DNA from: an uncultured Bacteroidota bacterium
Lineage (GTDB): Bacteria > Bacteroidota > Bacteroidia > Bacteroidales > CAIWKO01
Length of the DNA stretch: 26,401 bases
NCBI GenBank assembly: GCA_937934705.1
Contig: CALGYY010000164.1
Span: 1 to 26,401 of the forward strand
Direction of reading: 5' to 3'
A program made the translations under genes and the position numbers. The notes below the pieces were generated by a model, which ran no database searches, was not told where the DNA came from, and was given only the letters and a program-made list of their open reading frames with translations. Shown in pieces: positions 17,431 through 25,080 of this stretch (position 1 is the stretch's first letter; each line of letters starts with the position of its first letter).

Positions 17431-20196
17431 CTATTCTGCTTTGACGAATCTGACCGGTTTGAAGCAGGTACCTTCAGGATCAGTTACACTCACCAGGTAA
17501 ATACCGTCAGGAAGATTGGAAATGTCGATCGGAAATGCATATGTCTCTGCGTCATTCAGTACATTGATACTTTGATATGGTTTTCCCAATACATCCGTAA
17601 TTATTAGGGTGGCTCCGGCTGAAAGCGGTTCACTAAAAAGACAGTTTATTTCATCAATTGCCGGGACAGGGAAGACTTTAATCTGGCCTGAGATTCCATG
17701 ACTGAGGCATTTAATGTTTATCGGGAAGGAATAGGTAAAGTTTCCGTTGAAATCGGTCTGCTTCAGTCTGTAGTAATAGTTATGCTCAGTTCCGCTTGGA
17801 TCAGTAAATGCGTAATTCCTGATCTGATTCGAGGTGCCTGCCCCTGAAACCTTTCCGATTGCCTCGAAATCCCCGGCATACAAGCTTCTCTCAATCGTGA
17901 AGTAATCATTGTCATTTTCAGAGGCTGTAGTCCAACTGAGTTCATTCCCGTCTTCAGTGCAATTGCCTTCGAAACTCAGCAATTCAACAGGCAGTGTGGT
18001 TGTACACCCTGAAGTAGTGGTGTAATTCAGATTGGAGATTGAGATGTATTGGAAAGATGGTTTAGCAGGAGGATTCGTGTTCCAGTAACAGGATGGATAA
18101 ACCCCGTAGGCAGGCCGGTATTTGATATTGATACTCTGAAGGGGCATCCCGGCAGGAGGCGTTACGCTCACACTTGTAATGGCGCAACTCGTCGTACTGT
18201 AAATGCCCCCGTCATAGTTTTCTGAATTACTGTTATGTCCCCTGATAATTCTGGTGTTACCAGAGGTTGATACGTTCGTATTGGCCGGGACTGTGATCAC
18301 GATATTTGCGGCTGGTATGGAAGCTCCGCTTCCGTCCAGCGCGGAGATTTCAATCACATCCAGAAAGCTTCCTGAGGTCTCATTGGCGTTGATATCCTTA
18401 ATGTCGAAACTGATGGAAAAGCAACTTCCATTGCCCGCTGGATTGAACCGCATTAAAACATTATAGTAGGCGGTGGAGATGTTGTCAAAAACATTGGCAT
18501 ACAAGGCCAAACTGCCTGGGATATAGCATGGGGAACCAGGGTCAGAACTGGTATATTTAGGTGTATCGTCGCCCAGGGTGACCCCGCTTCCGGAAACACT
18601 TGCTGACATATTATAGGGTGCAGTGCCTGCCGAATAAGAAGCCATAACTCCATCCGGATAACCGCTCCATGGTATGGATCCGGTGCAGGATTGCGGGGTG
18701 ACACCCAGGGTCTGAGCCGGTCCGTTTCCGCATGCATTCGACGGCGTTACGATCACCGTACCTGCTGTAGAGCTGACGCTGACAACATTCACATTGGTGC
18801 TTCCACCGCTGCTGACTGACCAGCCAGCCGGGAAAGACCAGTTGTATGTTACCCCTGCAACATTAGGAACGCTGTAGGTTTGTGCAGAGCCGAAACAGGG
18901 AGCGCTGCTGCCTGAAATAGCTCCCGGTTGTGAGGGCTGGGAGGCCGCGGAGTTCACGGTAACAGAAAGGGTTTGCGCGGGGCCTGATCCGCATCCGTTT
19001 GAAGGTGTTACACTTATACTTCCTGAAGTAGCACCCACATTGACTGTCACAGAGTTGCTCGTTCCGCCTCCGGTCTGTGTCCACCCTGCTGGGAAGGACC
19101 AGTTGTAAGTGACTCCGACAACATTCGGGACGCTATAATCGTATGAGCCCAGGCATGGAGTTGTATTCCCGGTGACAGGATCTGGTTGTGAGGGTGCAGA
19201 TCCGCTGATGACGATGCTTGTGACAGGACTGTTGGTCGTGCATCCGCTTCCCGTGGAAATAGCGCAGTAAATATCGGTATTGGCAACCAATGGCCCCGGA
19301 TCGTAGGTCGAAGCTGTGACGCCTGTTGAAACTCCGTTTTTATACCACAGGTAAGTATAGCTTGCAGGAATCCCTCCAAAAGGACTTGCTGTTCCTGTTC
19401 CAGGACTTACTCCGCTGCATACCGAGGTGCTAAAACCCGAGATGCTGACAGAAGTTGGAGCGACACAAGCCACGGGCGTGTATGTGATCATGACTTTTCC
19501 CTGACCACCGGCCCGACCGGCCAGTGAAGACTGATATACTGAGGCTCCGCTCGCACCTCCACCCCCGGCATTGCCGGTATTGCCGTTGCTGTTGTTTGCC
19601 ACACCATTTCTGCCTGCCACACCTCCTGCTACTGCTGCACCGCCGGTACTTCCGCTGGCGTTGTTACCGTTGGATCCGGTACCTGCGCTGCCACCGCCAC
19701 CGCCACCATAATTCCATGTTCCTATTGTCCCCGCCGATCCATTTCCTCCCCTGAAAAGGAAGCCGTTTCCTCCATTCCCTCCTGCACCGCCTGCACCATT
19801 GCCGGAGGTCGATCCAAATCCACCACCACCCCCAAAAGCACTGCAGGTTCCGGGAACTCCGCTAACCGTTGTCGTATTGCCGCTGCCTCCGTTTCCACCA
19901 CTACTGTTGCCCGCAGTACCTCCTGCACCAATGGTAATTGTAAAAGATTGTCCGGGTGTAACCGCAAAAACCTGCCTTGAATAGGCACCACCACCACCAC
20001 CACCTCCTGTTGCATCTCCCCAGGCACAAGAAGCCCCGCCACTACCGCCACCTCCGCCCCAGCATTCAATAGTAATGGAATAAACATTCGCCGGAACCAC
20101 CCATGGACTGGCCGGATTAGTTACAGTGGTTTGTGAATGTGCGAATGGATAAACGGAAAGCGTCAGCGCAATGACAGACAGTAACCTTCTTCGCAT
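17431..20196 (-). CDS. Glycine-rich, Ig-repeat T9SS surface protein
   Basis: This is a 921-aa secreted or surface protein. The ATG at 20196 gives the signal peptide MRRRLLSVIALTLSVYPFAHSQ. A TTG at 20220 would lie inside the -7 element, so it is rejected. Residues about 23-240 form a glycine-rich domain that begins WVVPANVYSITIECWGGGGG and closes GKVMITYTP; this is a widespread surface-protein module. An Ig-like domain follows (about 245-332). Then come two near-identical PKD/Ig-like repeats (about 334-502), each with VPNV.GVTYNWSFPAGW and VTPSN.CG.GPAQTL. After these lie a unique beta-rich segment (about 510-740), the LPVELLSF...YYRLKQTDFNGNFTYS linker, and a C-terminal sorting domain (FPVPAIDEINCLF; DGIYLVSV). 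No enzymatic motif is visible. The promoter at 20218-20282 matches that of the adjacent adhesin gene. Confidence 0.88.
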   Translation of the reverse strand: MRRRLLSVIALTLSVYPFAHSQTTVTNPASPWVVPANVYSITIECWGGGGGSGGASCAWGDATGGGGGGGAYSRQVFAVTPGQSFTITIGAGGTAGNSSGGNGGSGNTTTVSGVPGTCSAFGGGGGFGSTSGNGAGGAGGNGGNGFLFRGGNGSAGTIGTWNYGGGGGGSAGTGSNGNNASGSTGGAAVAGGVAGRNGVANNSNGNTGNAGGGGASGASVYQSSLAGRAGGQGKVMITYTPVACVAPTSVSISGFSTSVCSGVSPGTGTASPFGGIPASYTYLWYKNGVSTGVTASTYDPGPLVANTDIYCAISTGSGCTTNSPVTSIVISGSAPSQPDPVTGNTTPCLGSYDYSVPNVVGVTYNWSFPAGWTQTGGGTSNSVTVNVGATSGSISVTPSNGCGSGPAQTLSVTVNSAASQPSQPGAISGSSAPCFGSAQTYSVPNVAGVTYNWSFPAGWSVSSGGSTNVNVVSVSSTAGTVIVTPSNACGNGPAQTLGVTPQSCTGSIPWSGYPDGVMASYSAGTAPYNMSASVSGSGVTLGDDTPKYTSSDPGSPCYIPGSLALYANVFDNISTAYYNVLMRFNPAGNGSCFSISFDIKDINANETSGSFLDVIEISALDGSGASIPAANIVITVPANTNVSTSGNTRIIRGHNSNSENYDGGIYSTTSCAITSVSVTPPAGMPLQSINIKYRPAYGVYPSCYWNTNPPAKPSFQYISISNLNYTTTSGCTTTLPVELLSFEGNCTEDGNELSWTTASENDNDYFTIERSLYAGDFEAIGKVSGAGTSNQIRNYAFTDPSGTEHNYYYRLKQTDFNGNFTYSFPINIKCLSHGISGQIKVFPVPAIDEINCLFSEPLSAGATLIITDVLGKPYQSINVLNDAETYAFPIDISNLPDGIYLVSVTDPEGTCFKPVRFVKAE
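18691..19197 (-). repeat. Two tandem PKD/Ig-like domain repeats within the glycine-rich protein gene
   Basis: Two successive domains of about 83 codons share VPNV.GVTYNWSFPAGW and VTPSN.CG.GPAQTL. Their DNA has drifted: the equivalent stretches near 18840-18880 and 19100-19140 are similar but not identical. This points to an older internal duplication rather than a recent one. Confidence 0.75.
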
Positions 20197-20217
20197 GGTG
20201 TAATGGTTTGGTTGAGA

Positions 20218-20225
20218 CAAAAATA
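20218..20225 (-). promoter_or_regulatory. -7 element of the glycine-rich protein gene
   Basis: TATTTTTG on the minus strand is identical to the -7 element of the adhesin gene. A TTTG lies 21 bp upstream, at the upper limit for a -33 element. The predicted leader is only about 15 bases before the ATG at 20196. Confidence 0.55.
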
Positions 20226-20263
20226 AGCCGGGTCCGATCTCACATACAAATATTCAACGTTCC

Positions 20264-20282
20264 GATACAGGTATCAGGACAA
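20264..20282 (-). promoter_or_regulatory. Candidate operator, copy 2
   Basis: On the minus strand this reads TTGTCCTGATACCTGTATC. It keeps the TTGT box and the GATAC/GTATC inverted repeat of copy 1, with the two central bases swapped to the complementary pair. It ends exactly 38 bp before TATTTTTG at 20218-20225, the same spacing as copy 1. Confidence 0.6.
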
Positions 20283-20342
20283 GAGGTCGTCTGCTGTATG
20301 AATGATTGCCGGAATCCGGTCATTATACCGGATATTGCACGA

Positions 20343-22208
20343 TCAGAAAGCGGCCGTTTCTCTGAAGAATGATGGGGTCACCCCGGTGAATCTTTTAAAT
20401 GCCGAGTTAAATGAGCTTTTTGAGTTGAAACCAACCATTTGACCTATGGCCTCCAGAGTGAATTTCTGGTATTCTTTGTTAATCATCAGATTGCGCGCCT
20501 CGCGAACCCGATATTCGTTGATTAGCATGTTGAAATTCTTGCCCAGCAGTTCATTGATAACCTGTGAGATGTATTTTCGGTATATGCCCAGTTCCTCCGA
20601 CAGAGATTCGACCGACAACTCAGGATCAAGAAATACTTTTCTTTCTTCTATGGCTTCGATTACCTTCGTCAGGATTTCCTGTTTCTGCAAGTCAGTGAGC
20701 AGGGATTTTCTGTATTTCAGTTGCTCTTCTTCCGGACTGTCAGAAATCATGTCTTCTTCTTTATCATCTGTGATTCTGTTATTCTGAATAGGGAAAGATC
20801 CAGACTCTTTCAGTGGTTTATCAGTCTCAAATCCCTCTGACAGAGATTTTGTGAGTTGGGAGATTGCAGCCGCCGATTCCGCAGACCGGCTTTTTTCCTG
20901 CTGCATCAATTCAAGATTCTTGATAACCAGCTTCTTGTACGTCATTCGCAGGCGGCGATTCTGAAAGAAAAGCGTACTTAATAATATCGCAGCAGCAATG
21001 GTCGCCAGAATCAGATACAGTATCCTCCTGTTTTGTTGCTCAATTTTTTCCTGTTTGTTCTGTTCCTGTATGCTGAGTTGCCTGATCTTGTTGTCTTTCT
21101 TTTCTGTTTCATAAAGCTTCTCAAGGTTGGCAATCTTCTCAAGTACCTCTGTGCGGCTAAGGCTGTCTTTCAGAGAAAAAGATTTTTCCAGGTATTCATG
21201 GGCCAGTTTGTATTCTCCTTTATTATAGTAAAGTTTTGATAATGACTCATAAGCATCAATGAGACTATTGGCTGTTCCCGTCTGCAGCGCAATCCCAATC
21301 GCTTTGGTGATATATCCGATGGCTTCATCTTCACGGTTGAGTGCAAGATAGTTGTTACCAATGCCTTGGTAAACCGTACAGAAATAAATGCTCATATTAT
21401 AGCCCGAAAATATTTCGAGGGCATCCTCATATTTTTGAATACTGGTATTATAGTCCTTTAATTCATAATATACCTCTCCAAGGTTCATCAGCGCAATGCC
21501 CTGAACACTCAGATTATTCATTTCACTCCCAGCAGAATAAGCCTTTTCCAGATACTCAATGGCCAGATCGAATTTCTTTTGTTCAGCATACAATATTGCA
21601 ATATTGGTCAAGGTGGAGCCCTTGATCGCATCCAAAGCCCTTTTTTGATTCAGGTTAAGCACCCGCTTATGCATTTCCATGGCCATGGAGTAGTTTTTCT
21701 GATAATAGTAAATAATCCCAAGATTGTTTAAGAGATTACCCATTATTACAGAATCTTTCAGATGCTCAGCAAGCCGGAGCGCACGATAGTTATAATCCTG
21801 TGCCTGAACATAGTCACCGGTTGTGCCATATACAACGCCCGATATCCTGTAAGCATTCATTAACCCCCTTGCTTGACGGGCCTTGTAGAAAATGTCATTG
21901 GCCATAAGACTATACGATTCAGCATCCTTATAGTCACCTTTTAATAATGCCGCATATGCTTTGAGAGTCAGAGCCTCACCCAAAGGCAGTGGTAGTTTGT
22001 AATAGGCGGCTTTTAAACCGGCCAGATGGGCATACTTAAATGTGCTGTCGTTGTTAGAGTATTTGAATGATTCTGATTTGTTTATGAGGTACCTCAGACT
22101 GTCATTGACCCGCCGGATCTCTTCCAGCTTGGGCTGAGCAGTGAGCTTAAATGATAATAATAATATTGAACCTGAAACTAAGACTCTGAAAAACAGATTT
22201 TTAATCAT
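20343..22208 (-). CDS. Membrane-anchored TPR regulator with C-terminal AraC-type DNA-binding domain
   Basis: This is a 621-aa one-piece sensor-regulator. I use the ATG at 22208, which begins a signal sequence (MIKNLFFRVLVSGSILLLSF...TAQ). A TTG at 22250 overlaps the predicted -7 element. Residues about 55-350 hold roughly seven tetratricopeptide repeats (for example NLGIIYYYQKNYSMAMEMH; NLGEVYYELKDYNTSIQKY), predicted periplasmic. A coiled-coil (about 352-395) leads to one membrane helix (396-414). The cytoplasmic part ends in an AraC-type double helix-turn-helix (about 515-618) with LSEELGIYRKYISQVINE and the second-helix signature IGQMVGFNSKSSFNSAFKRFTGVTPSFFR. Signal input is unknown; TPRs suggest a protein or peptide partner. 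It lies directly upstream of two T9SS surface genes on the same strand and is the only HTH regulator in the window, so it is the leading candidate to bind the shared operator. Confidence 0.9.
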   Translation of the reverse strand: MIKNLFFRVLVSGSILLLSFKLTAQPKLEEIRRVNDSLRYLINKSESFKYSNNDSTFKYAHLAGLKAAYYKLPLPLGEALTLKAYAALLKGDYKDAESYSLMANDIFYKARQARGLMNAYRISGVVYGTTGDYVQAQDYNYRALRLAEHLKDSVIMGNLLNNLGIIYYYQKNYSMAMEMHKRVLNLNQKRALDAIKGSTLTNIAILYAEQKKFDLAIEYLEKAYSAGSEMNNLSVQGIALMNLGEVYYELKDYNTSIQKYEDALEIFSGYNMSIYFCTVYQGIGNNYLALNREDEAIGYITKAIGIALQTGTANSLIDAYESLSKLYYNKGEYKLAHEYLEKSFSLKDSLSRTEVLEKIANLEKLYETEKKDNKIRQLSIQEQNKQEKIEQQNRRILYLILATIAAAILLSTLFFQNRRLRMTYKKLVIKNLELMQQEKSRSAESAAAISQLTKSLSEGFETDKPLKESGSFPIQNNRITDDKEEDMISDSPEEEQLKYRKSLLTDLQKQEILTKVIEAIEERKVFLDPELSVESLSEELGIYRKYISQVINELLGKNFNMLINEYRVREARNLMINKEYQKFTLEAIGQMVGFNSKSSFNSAFKRFTGVTPSFFRETAAF

Positions 22209-22247
22209 AACTGATTTGTGCACGAGAGATAATTCTTTGTTCCCCCG

Positions 22248-22255
22248 CAAATATA
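22248..22255 (-). promoter_or_regulatory. -7 element of the TPR/AraC regulator gene
   Basis: TATATTTG on the minus strand exactly matches TAnnTTTG and lies about 40 bases before the ATG at 22208. No good -33 box is seen at 19-21 bp upstream. Confidence 0.45.
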
Positions 22256-22323
22256 CTCAGCCTGCATTATGCCTCACATCGGCTCCGGATATTTATTCCG
22301 AAATTCCACGATCAGGATGTACA

Positions 22324-22335
22324 AATACAGGTATT
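22324..22335. promoter_or_regulatory. Weak third copy of the operator core
   Basis: AATACAGGTATT matches GATACAGGTATC at 10 of 12 positions and is still an inverted repeat (AATAC/GTATT). It lies 68 bp upstream of the regulator's -7 element, 30 bp further than in the two T9SS promoters. The TTGT extension is missing. It could serve autoregulation or the divergent SPOR gene, or be chance. Confidence 0.3.
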
Positions 22336-22466
22336 CACTCACAGCAGAAAAATTGATATCCGGAAACAAGGCCCCAGGTCAGCGGTCGGGAACAAAAATT
22401 ACGACTCCTGCGCACAAGATTAGAAATCCTGAGTATCTTAGTGCTTCCTTTAAACCAACAGAGATA

Positions 22467-23297
22467 ATGATGAGAAAGTTACTTCCAGCATTGATGATTA
22501 TCCTGATGATCTGTCCTTCAATGCTTCATGGCCAATCCGACAAGGAAATCATCAGGAAATCAAAGGAACTCCTCGACCGCAAGGTTTATGATTCTGCGTT
22601 TTTTATGGTGATGACCGTAAGTAAAACAAAAAGTGGTAAGGTTCAGGCAATTATCAAGAAGGCCTATCCCGGCCTCGTCAGCCTTAATGTTCGTAAGGCC
22701 AATAAAATTAAGGTCGGGGATAAGGAGCCGGAAGAGGTGAAATGTGAAAAATACCAGCAACAACTTGATATTATTCTGACAGGAAGAGTGGCCGACAGCC
22801 TGCTTTACGAAAATACCAAAGAGGAGGTCTATAAGTCGCTGAGTAAGAAGAGAAGCATCGATAAGTCGATCTCAGTTTATACCCAAAAGGTGCAGGCCTC
22901 AAAGGAACGAATCGCTAAAGCCGAAGCAGAGAAAAAGCGTATAGCAGATTCCATCGCACTGGCCGAACAGCAGGCTGCACAGGCACTGGCGGATTCACTG
23001 GCCCGGCTGGCTGCGGATTCGGTGACCAAAGACACGGTTCAAACCATTGTTCAAACCCCGCCGACCGGGAAACGCTTCTATATTATTGCAGGATCCTTCA
23101 GGTCGGAATCCCGTGCTAATGCCGAAGTTGAGAAGCTGCGCCAGCAGGGTTTTCCCAATGCACAAACGGTGAACCGCAACGATGACGGCAACCTCAGGAT
23201 ATGCTATAATGTCTACGGGAGCATGGAAGAGGCAGTGCGTGACCTTCCTGCGATCAGAAACCGGCACAGGAAAGACGCCTGGATATTGGAACTCTGA
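22467..23297 (+). CDS. SPOR-domain secreted/envelope protein
   Basis: This is a 276-aa envelope protein. The ATG at 22467 (or the next codon, also ATG) begins a signal peptide, MMRKLLPALMIILMICPSMLHGQ. An open frame from 22269 adds an unlikely 66 residues. The middle region is charged, with an Ala/Glu/Lys-rich helix of coiled-coil type (about 143-185). Residues about 203-276 form a SPOR domain (FYIIAGSFRSESRANAEVEKLRQQGF, here quoted in part; ICYNVYGSMEEAVRDLPAIR), the fold that binds denuded glycan strands of peptidoglycan. A link to cell wall or division is therefore likely. It is divergent from the TPR/AraC regulator across a 258-bp gap and convergent with purE (20 bases between the stops). 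The function of the N-terminal half is unknown. Confidence 0.88.
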   Translation: MMRKLLPALMIILMICPSMLHGQSDKEIIRKSKELLDRKVYDSAFFMVMTVSKTKSGKVQAIIKKAYPGLVSLNVRKANKIKVGDKEPEEVKCEKYQQQLDIILTGRVADSLLYENTKEEVYKSLSKKRSIDKSISVYTQKVQASKERIAKAEAEKKRIADSIALAEQQAAQALADSLARLAADSVTKDTVQTIVQTPPTGKRFYIIAGSFRSESRANAEVEKLRQQGFPNAQTVNRNDDGNLRICYNVYGSMEEAVRDLPAIRNRHRKDAWILEL

Positions 23298-23317
23298 GTT
23301 TCTGAGAATCCGAAGTA

Positions 23318-23824
23318 CTACACCTTAAATTTGAAGCGCACGCCTTCCAGTTCCTTGTTGGCCTTCACAATCTTGCTTTTCAGATCTTCCTTGAAGGCTA
23401 TTACCTTCTTCATTGTAACTTCGTCGCCGGTGCCAATGATCTGTGCAGCAAGTATTCCCGCGTTGCGTGCGCCGTTAATCGCAACCGTCGCAACCGGGAT
23501 TCCCGGGGGCATCTGGGCAATGGCCAGAAAGCTGTCAAGCCCCTCCAGGCTGGCTTTGATCGGAACGCCGATCACCGGCAGCGGCGTCATGGCTGCAATA
23601 ACCCCGGGTAAATGTGCCGCCATTCCGGCACCGGCAATGATCACCCTGATCCCGCGCTCTCTTGCTCCCCTGGCAAATGCCATGACTTCATCGGGTGTAC
23701 GGTGTGCAGATAAGGCATTCATTTCAAAAGGGATTTCCATTTCGTCAAAAAACTTTGCAGCATCCTCCATCACCGGGAGATCAGAGGTGCTGCCCATGAT
23801 AATACTGACAAGAGGCTTCATCAT
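23318..23824 (-). CDS. purE: N5-carboxyaminoimidazole ribonucleotide mutase
   Basis: This is the class I PurE of de novo purine synthesis. It converts N5-CAIR to CAIR and normally works after PurK. From the ATG at 23824 it is 168 aa, the family's normal length; a second ATG follows at once at 23821, and a GTG at 23881 would add 19 residues with no family match. The signature loops are present: GSTSDLPVM near the start, the SAHRTPD loop with its catalytic-site histidine, and AGMAAHLPGV, then PVIGVPI and INGARNAGILAAQI. purK is not nearby. Divergently oriented hpt, also a purine gene, shares the 113-bp upstream gap. Confidence 0.97.
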   Translation of the reverse strand: MMKPLVSIIMGSTSDLPVMEDAAKFFDEMEIPFEMNALSAHRTPDEVMAFARGARERGIRVIIAGAGMAAHLPGVIAAMTPLPVIGVPIKASLEGLDSFLAIAQMPPGIPVATVAINGARNAGILAAQIIGTGDEVTMKKVIAFKEDLKSKIVKANKELEGVRFKFKV

Positions 23825-23848
23825 AGTTAATCTGGCATTGGTTTCCTG

Positions 23849-23856
23849 CAAAAATA
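23849..23856 (-). promoter_or_regulatory. -7 element of purE
   Basis: TATTTTTG on the minus strand lies 25 bases before the purE ATG. No TTG stands at the usual -33 distance. On the other strand TATTTTCG (23892-23899) is a one-mismatch candidate for the hpt operon, so the two promoters may sit back to back in this small gap. Confidence 0.45.
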
Positions 23857-23937
23857 ATTCATTTCTGCCAGTCCGGTTCACTCAGGTTTTGTATTTTCGT
23901 TGTCCGTTTCATTCCCATATTGAAACGAAAACTCCGG

Positions 23938-24474
23938 ATGAAAACCGTTACACTCAAGGATAAAACTTTCAGTCTCTCCATACCTGCAGCAGAAATTGAA
24001 CTTGCTGTTGATAAGCTTGCACTGAAGCTCAACCAGGATCTTGCAGGAAAGAAACCTCTCTTCCTTGTCATCCTCAATGGTTCCTTTATGTTTGCTTCCG
24101 ATCTGCTTAAAAAACTGGAGATGAATTGTGAGGTTTCCTTCGTTAAGCTGGCTTCCTACAGCGGGACGTCCAGTACCGGCGAATTGAAACAACTGATTGG
24201 TCTGAACGAAGAGATCGAAGGCCGGGAAGTCGTGATTCTCGAAGATATTGTGGATACAGGAATTACCCTCGAGAACATGCTGGCACAGTTGCAGAACCTT
24301 AAACCTGCCGCTGTCAAAATCGTCACCTTCCTTTTCAAACCCGCCGCATTTAAAAAATCATACCCCCTGGATTATATAGGAATCAGCATCCCTAATGATT
24401 TTATTGTTGGTTACGGACTTGATTATGACGGTCTTGGTCGTAACCTGCCGGATATCTATAAAATCCTCGCATAA
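23938..24474 (+). CDS. hpt: Hypoxanthine phosphoribosyltransferase
   Basis: This is a purine-salvage enzyme joining hypoxanthine (and usually guanine) to PRPP to give IMP or GMP. The ATG at 23938 gives 178 aa, the normal length; an in-frame TTG at 23920 is less likely. The PRPP-binding motif VVILEDIVDTGIT (about 98-110) holds the acidic pair E102/D103 and D106. LILNGS-type loop (VILNGSF, 44-50) and KLASYSG (70-76) also fit the family. It is the first gene of the plus-strand run hpt-adk-obgE-PAP2, with 34 bp before adk. Confidence 0.96.
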   Translation: MKTVTLKDKTFSLSIPAAEIELAVDKLALKLNQDLAGKKPLFLVILNGSFMFASDLLKKLEMNCEVSFVKLASYSGTSSTGELKQLIGLNEEIEGREVVILEDIVDTGITLENMLAQLQNLKPAAVKIVTFLFKPAAFKKSYPLDYIGISIPNDFIVGYGLDYDGLGRNLPDIYKILA

Positions 24475-24508
24475 CCCTGTTTCTGAAAAAAACCCAAATA
24501 CCAGCATT

Positions 24509-25078
24509 ATGCTTAATATTGTGTTATTCGGCGCGCCCGGAACCGGTAAAGGAACCCAGTCCGGACTGTTGATCGAAAAATACCGCCTGGTGCATTTGTC
24601 AACAGGCGACTTGCTGCGTGAGGCCATCAGGCAGCAAACTCCCCTCGGCATCGAAGCCGCACGATACATCGACCAGGGTTTACTGGTTCCGGATGAGGTT
24701 GTGCTTGGTGAAGTGAGGGCGAAGATTTCCAAATGCTGTCAGTGTGTAGGCTTTGTTTTTGACGGTTTTCCCCGAACCCTTCCGCAGGCCGTGGATCTCG
24801 ACAAGATATTGGCTCACCTGAAAGCCCCGATCCGCATGGTTTTTAACCTGGATGTCAATGAAGAGGAACTCTTTAACCGGATCATGCACCGCGCTAAAAT
24901 TTCAGGCAGAACCGACGATAACGAGGAAACCATCCGCAAACGCATTGAAGTTTACAAGCAGCAAACCATGCCACTGATCGATTATTATGATGCACAGGGA
25001 AAATGCATGCATGTCGACGGAATGCGCGGCATTGATGAAGTATTTGCCGATATTTGCAGGCTCATCGATACCCTTTAA
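24509..25078 (+). CDS. adk: Adenylate kinase
   Basis: This cytoplasmic enzyme interconverts ATP plus AMP and two ADP. The ATG at 24509 is chosen because the P-loop GAPGTGKGT then falls at residues 8-16, as in the family. An open frame further upstream overlaps hpt and is not plausible. STGDLLR (31-37) and FDGFPRT (84-90) line the AMP site. At about 128-142, RAKISGRTDDNEETI is the short LID form without the zinc-binding insertion. The 189-aa length fits this short type. It lies two bases before the TTG start of obgE. Confidence 0.97.
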   Translation: MLNIVLFGAPGTGKGTQSGLLIEKYRLVHLSTGDLLREAIRQQTPLGIEAARYIDQGLLVPDEVVLGEVRAKISKCCQCVGFVFDGFPRTLPQAVDLDKILAHLKAPIRMVFNLDVNEEELFNRIMHRAKISGRTDDNEETIRKRIEVYKQQTMPLIDYYDAQGKCMHVDGMRGIDEVFADICRLIDTL

Positions 25079-25080
25079 GT

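Noticed and set aside
19524..20087. Long low-complexity open frames opposite or in another frame of the glycine-rich domain
   Set aside because: They are by-products of the GGN-rich coding sequence and have no signal or domain of their own.
22269..22466. N-terminal extension of the SPOR protein from an ATG at 22269
   Set aside because: It would put 66 polar residues before a clear signal peptide and cover the divergent regulatory gap.
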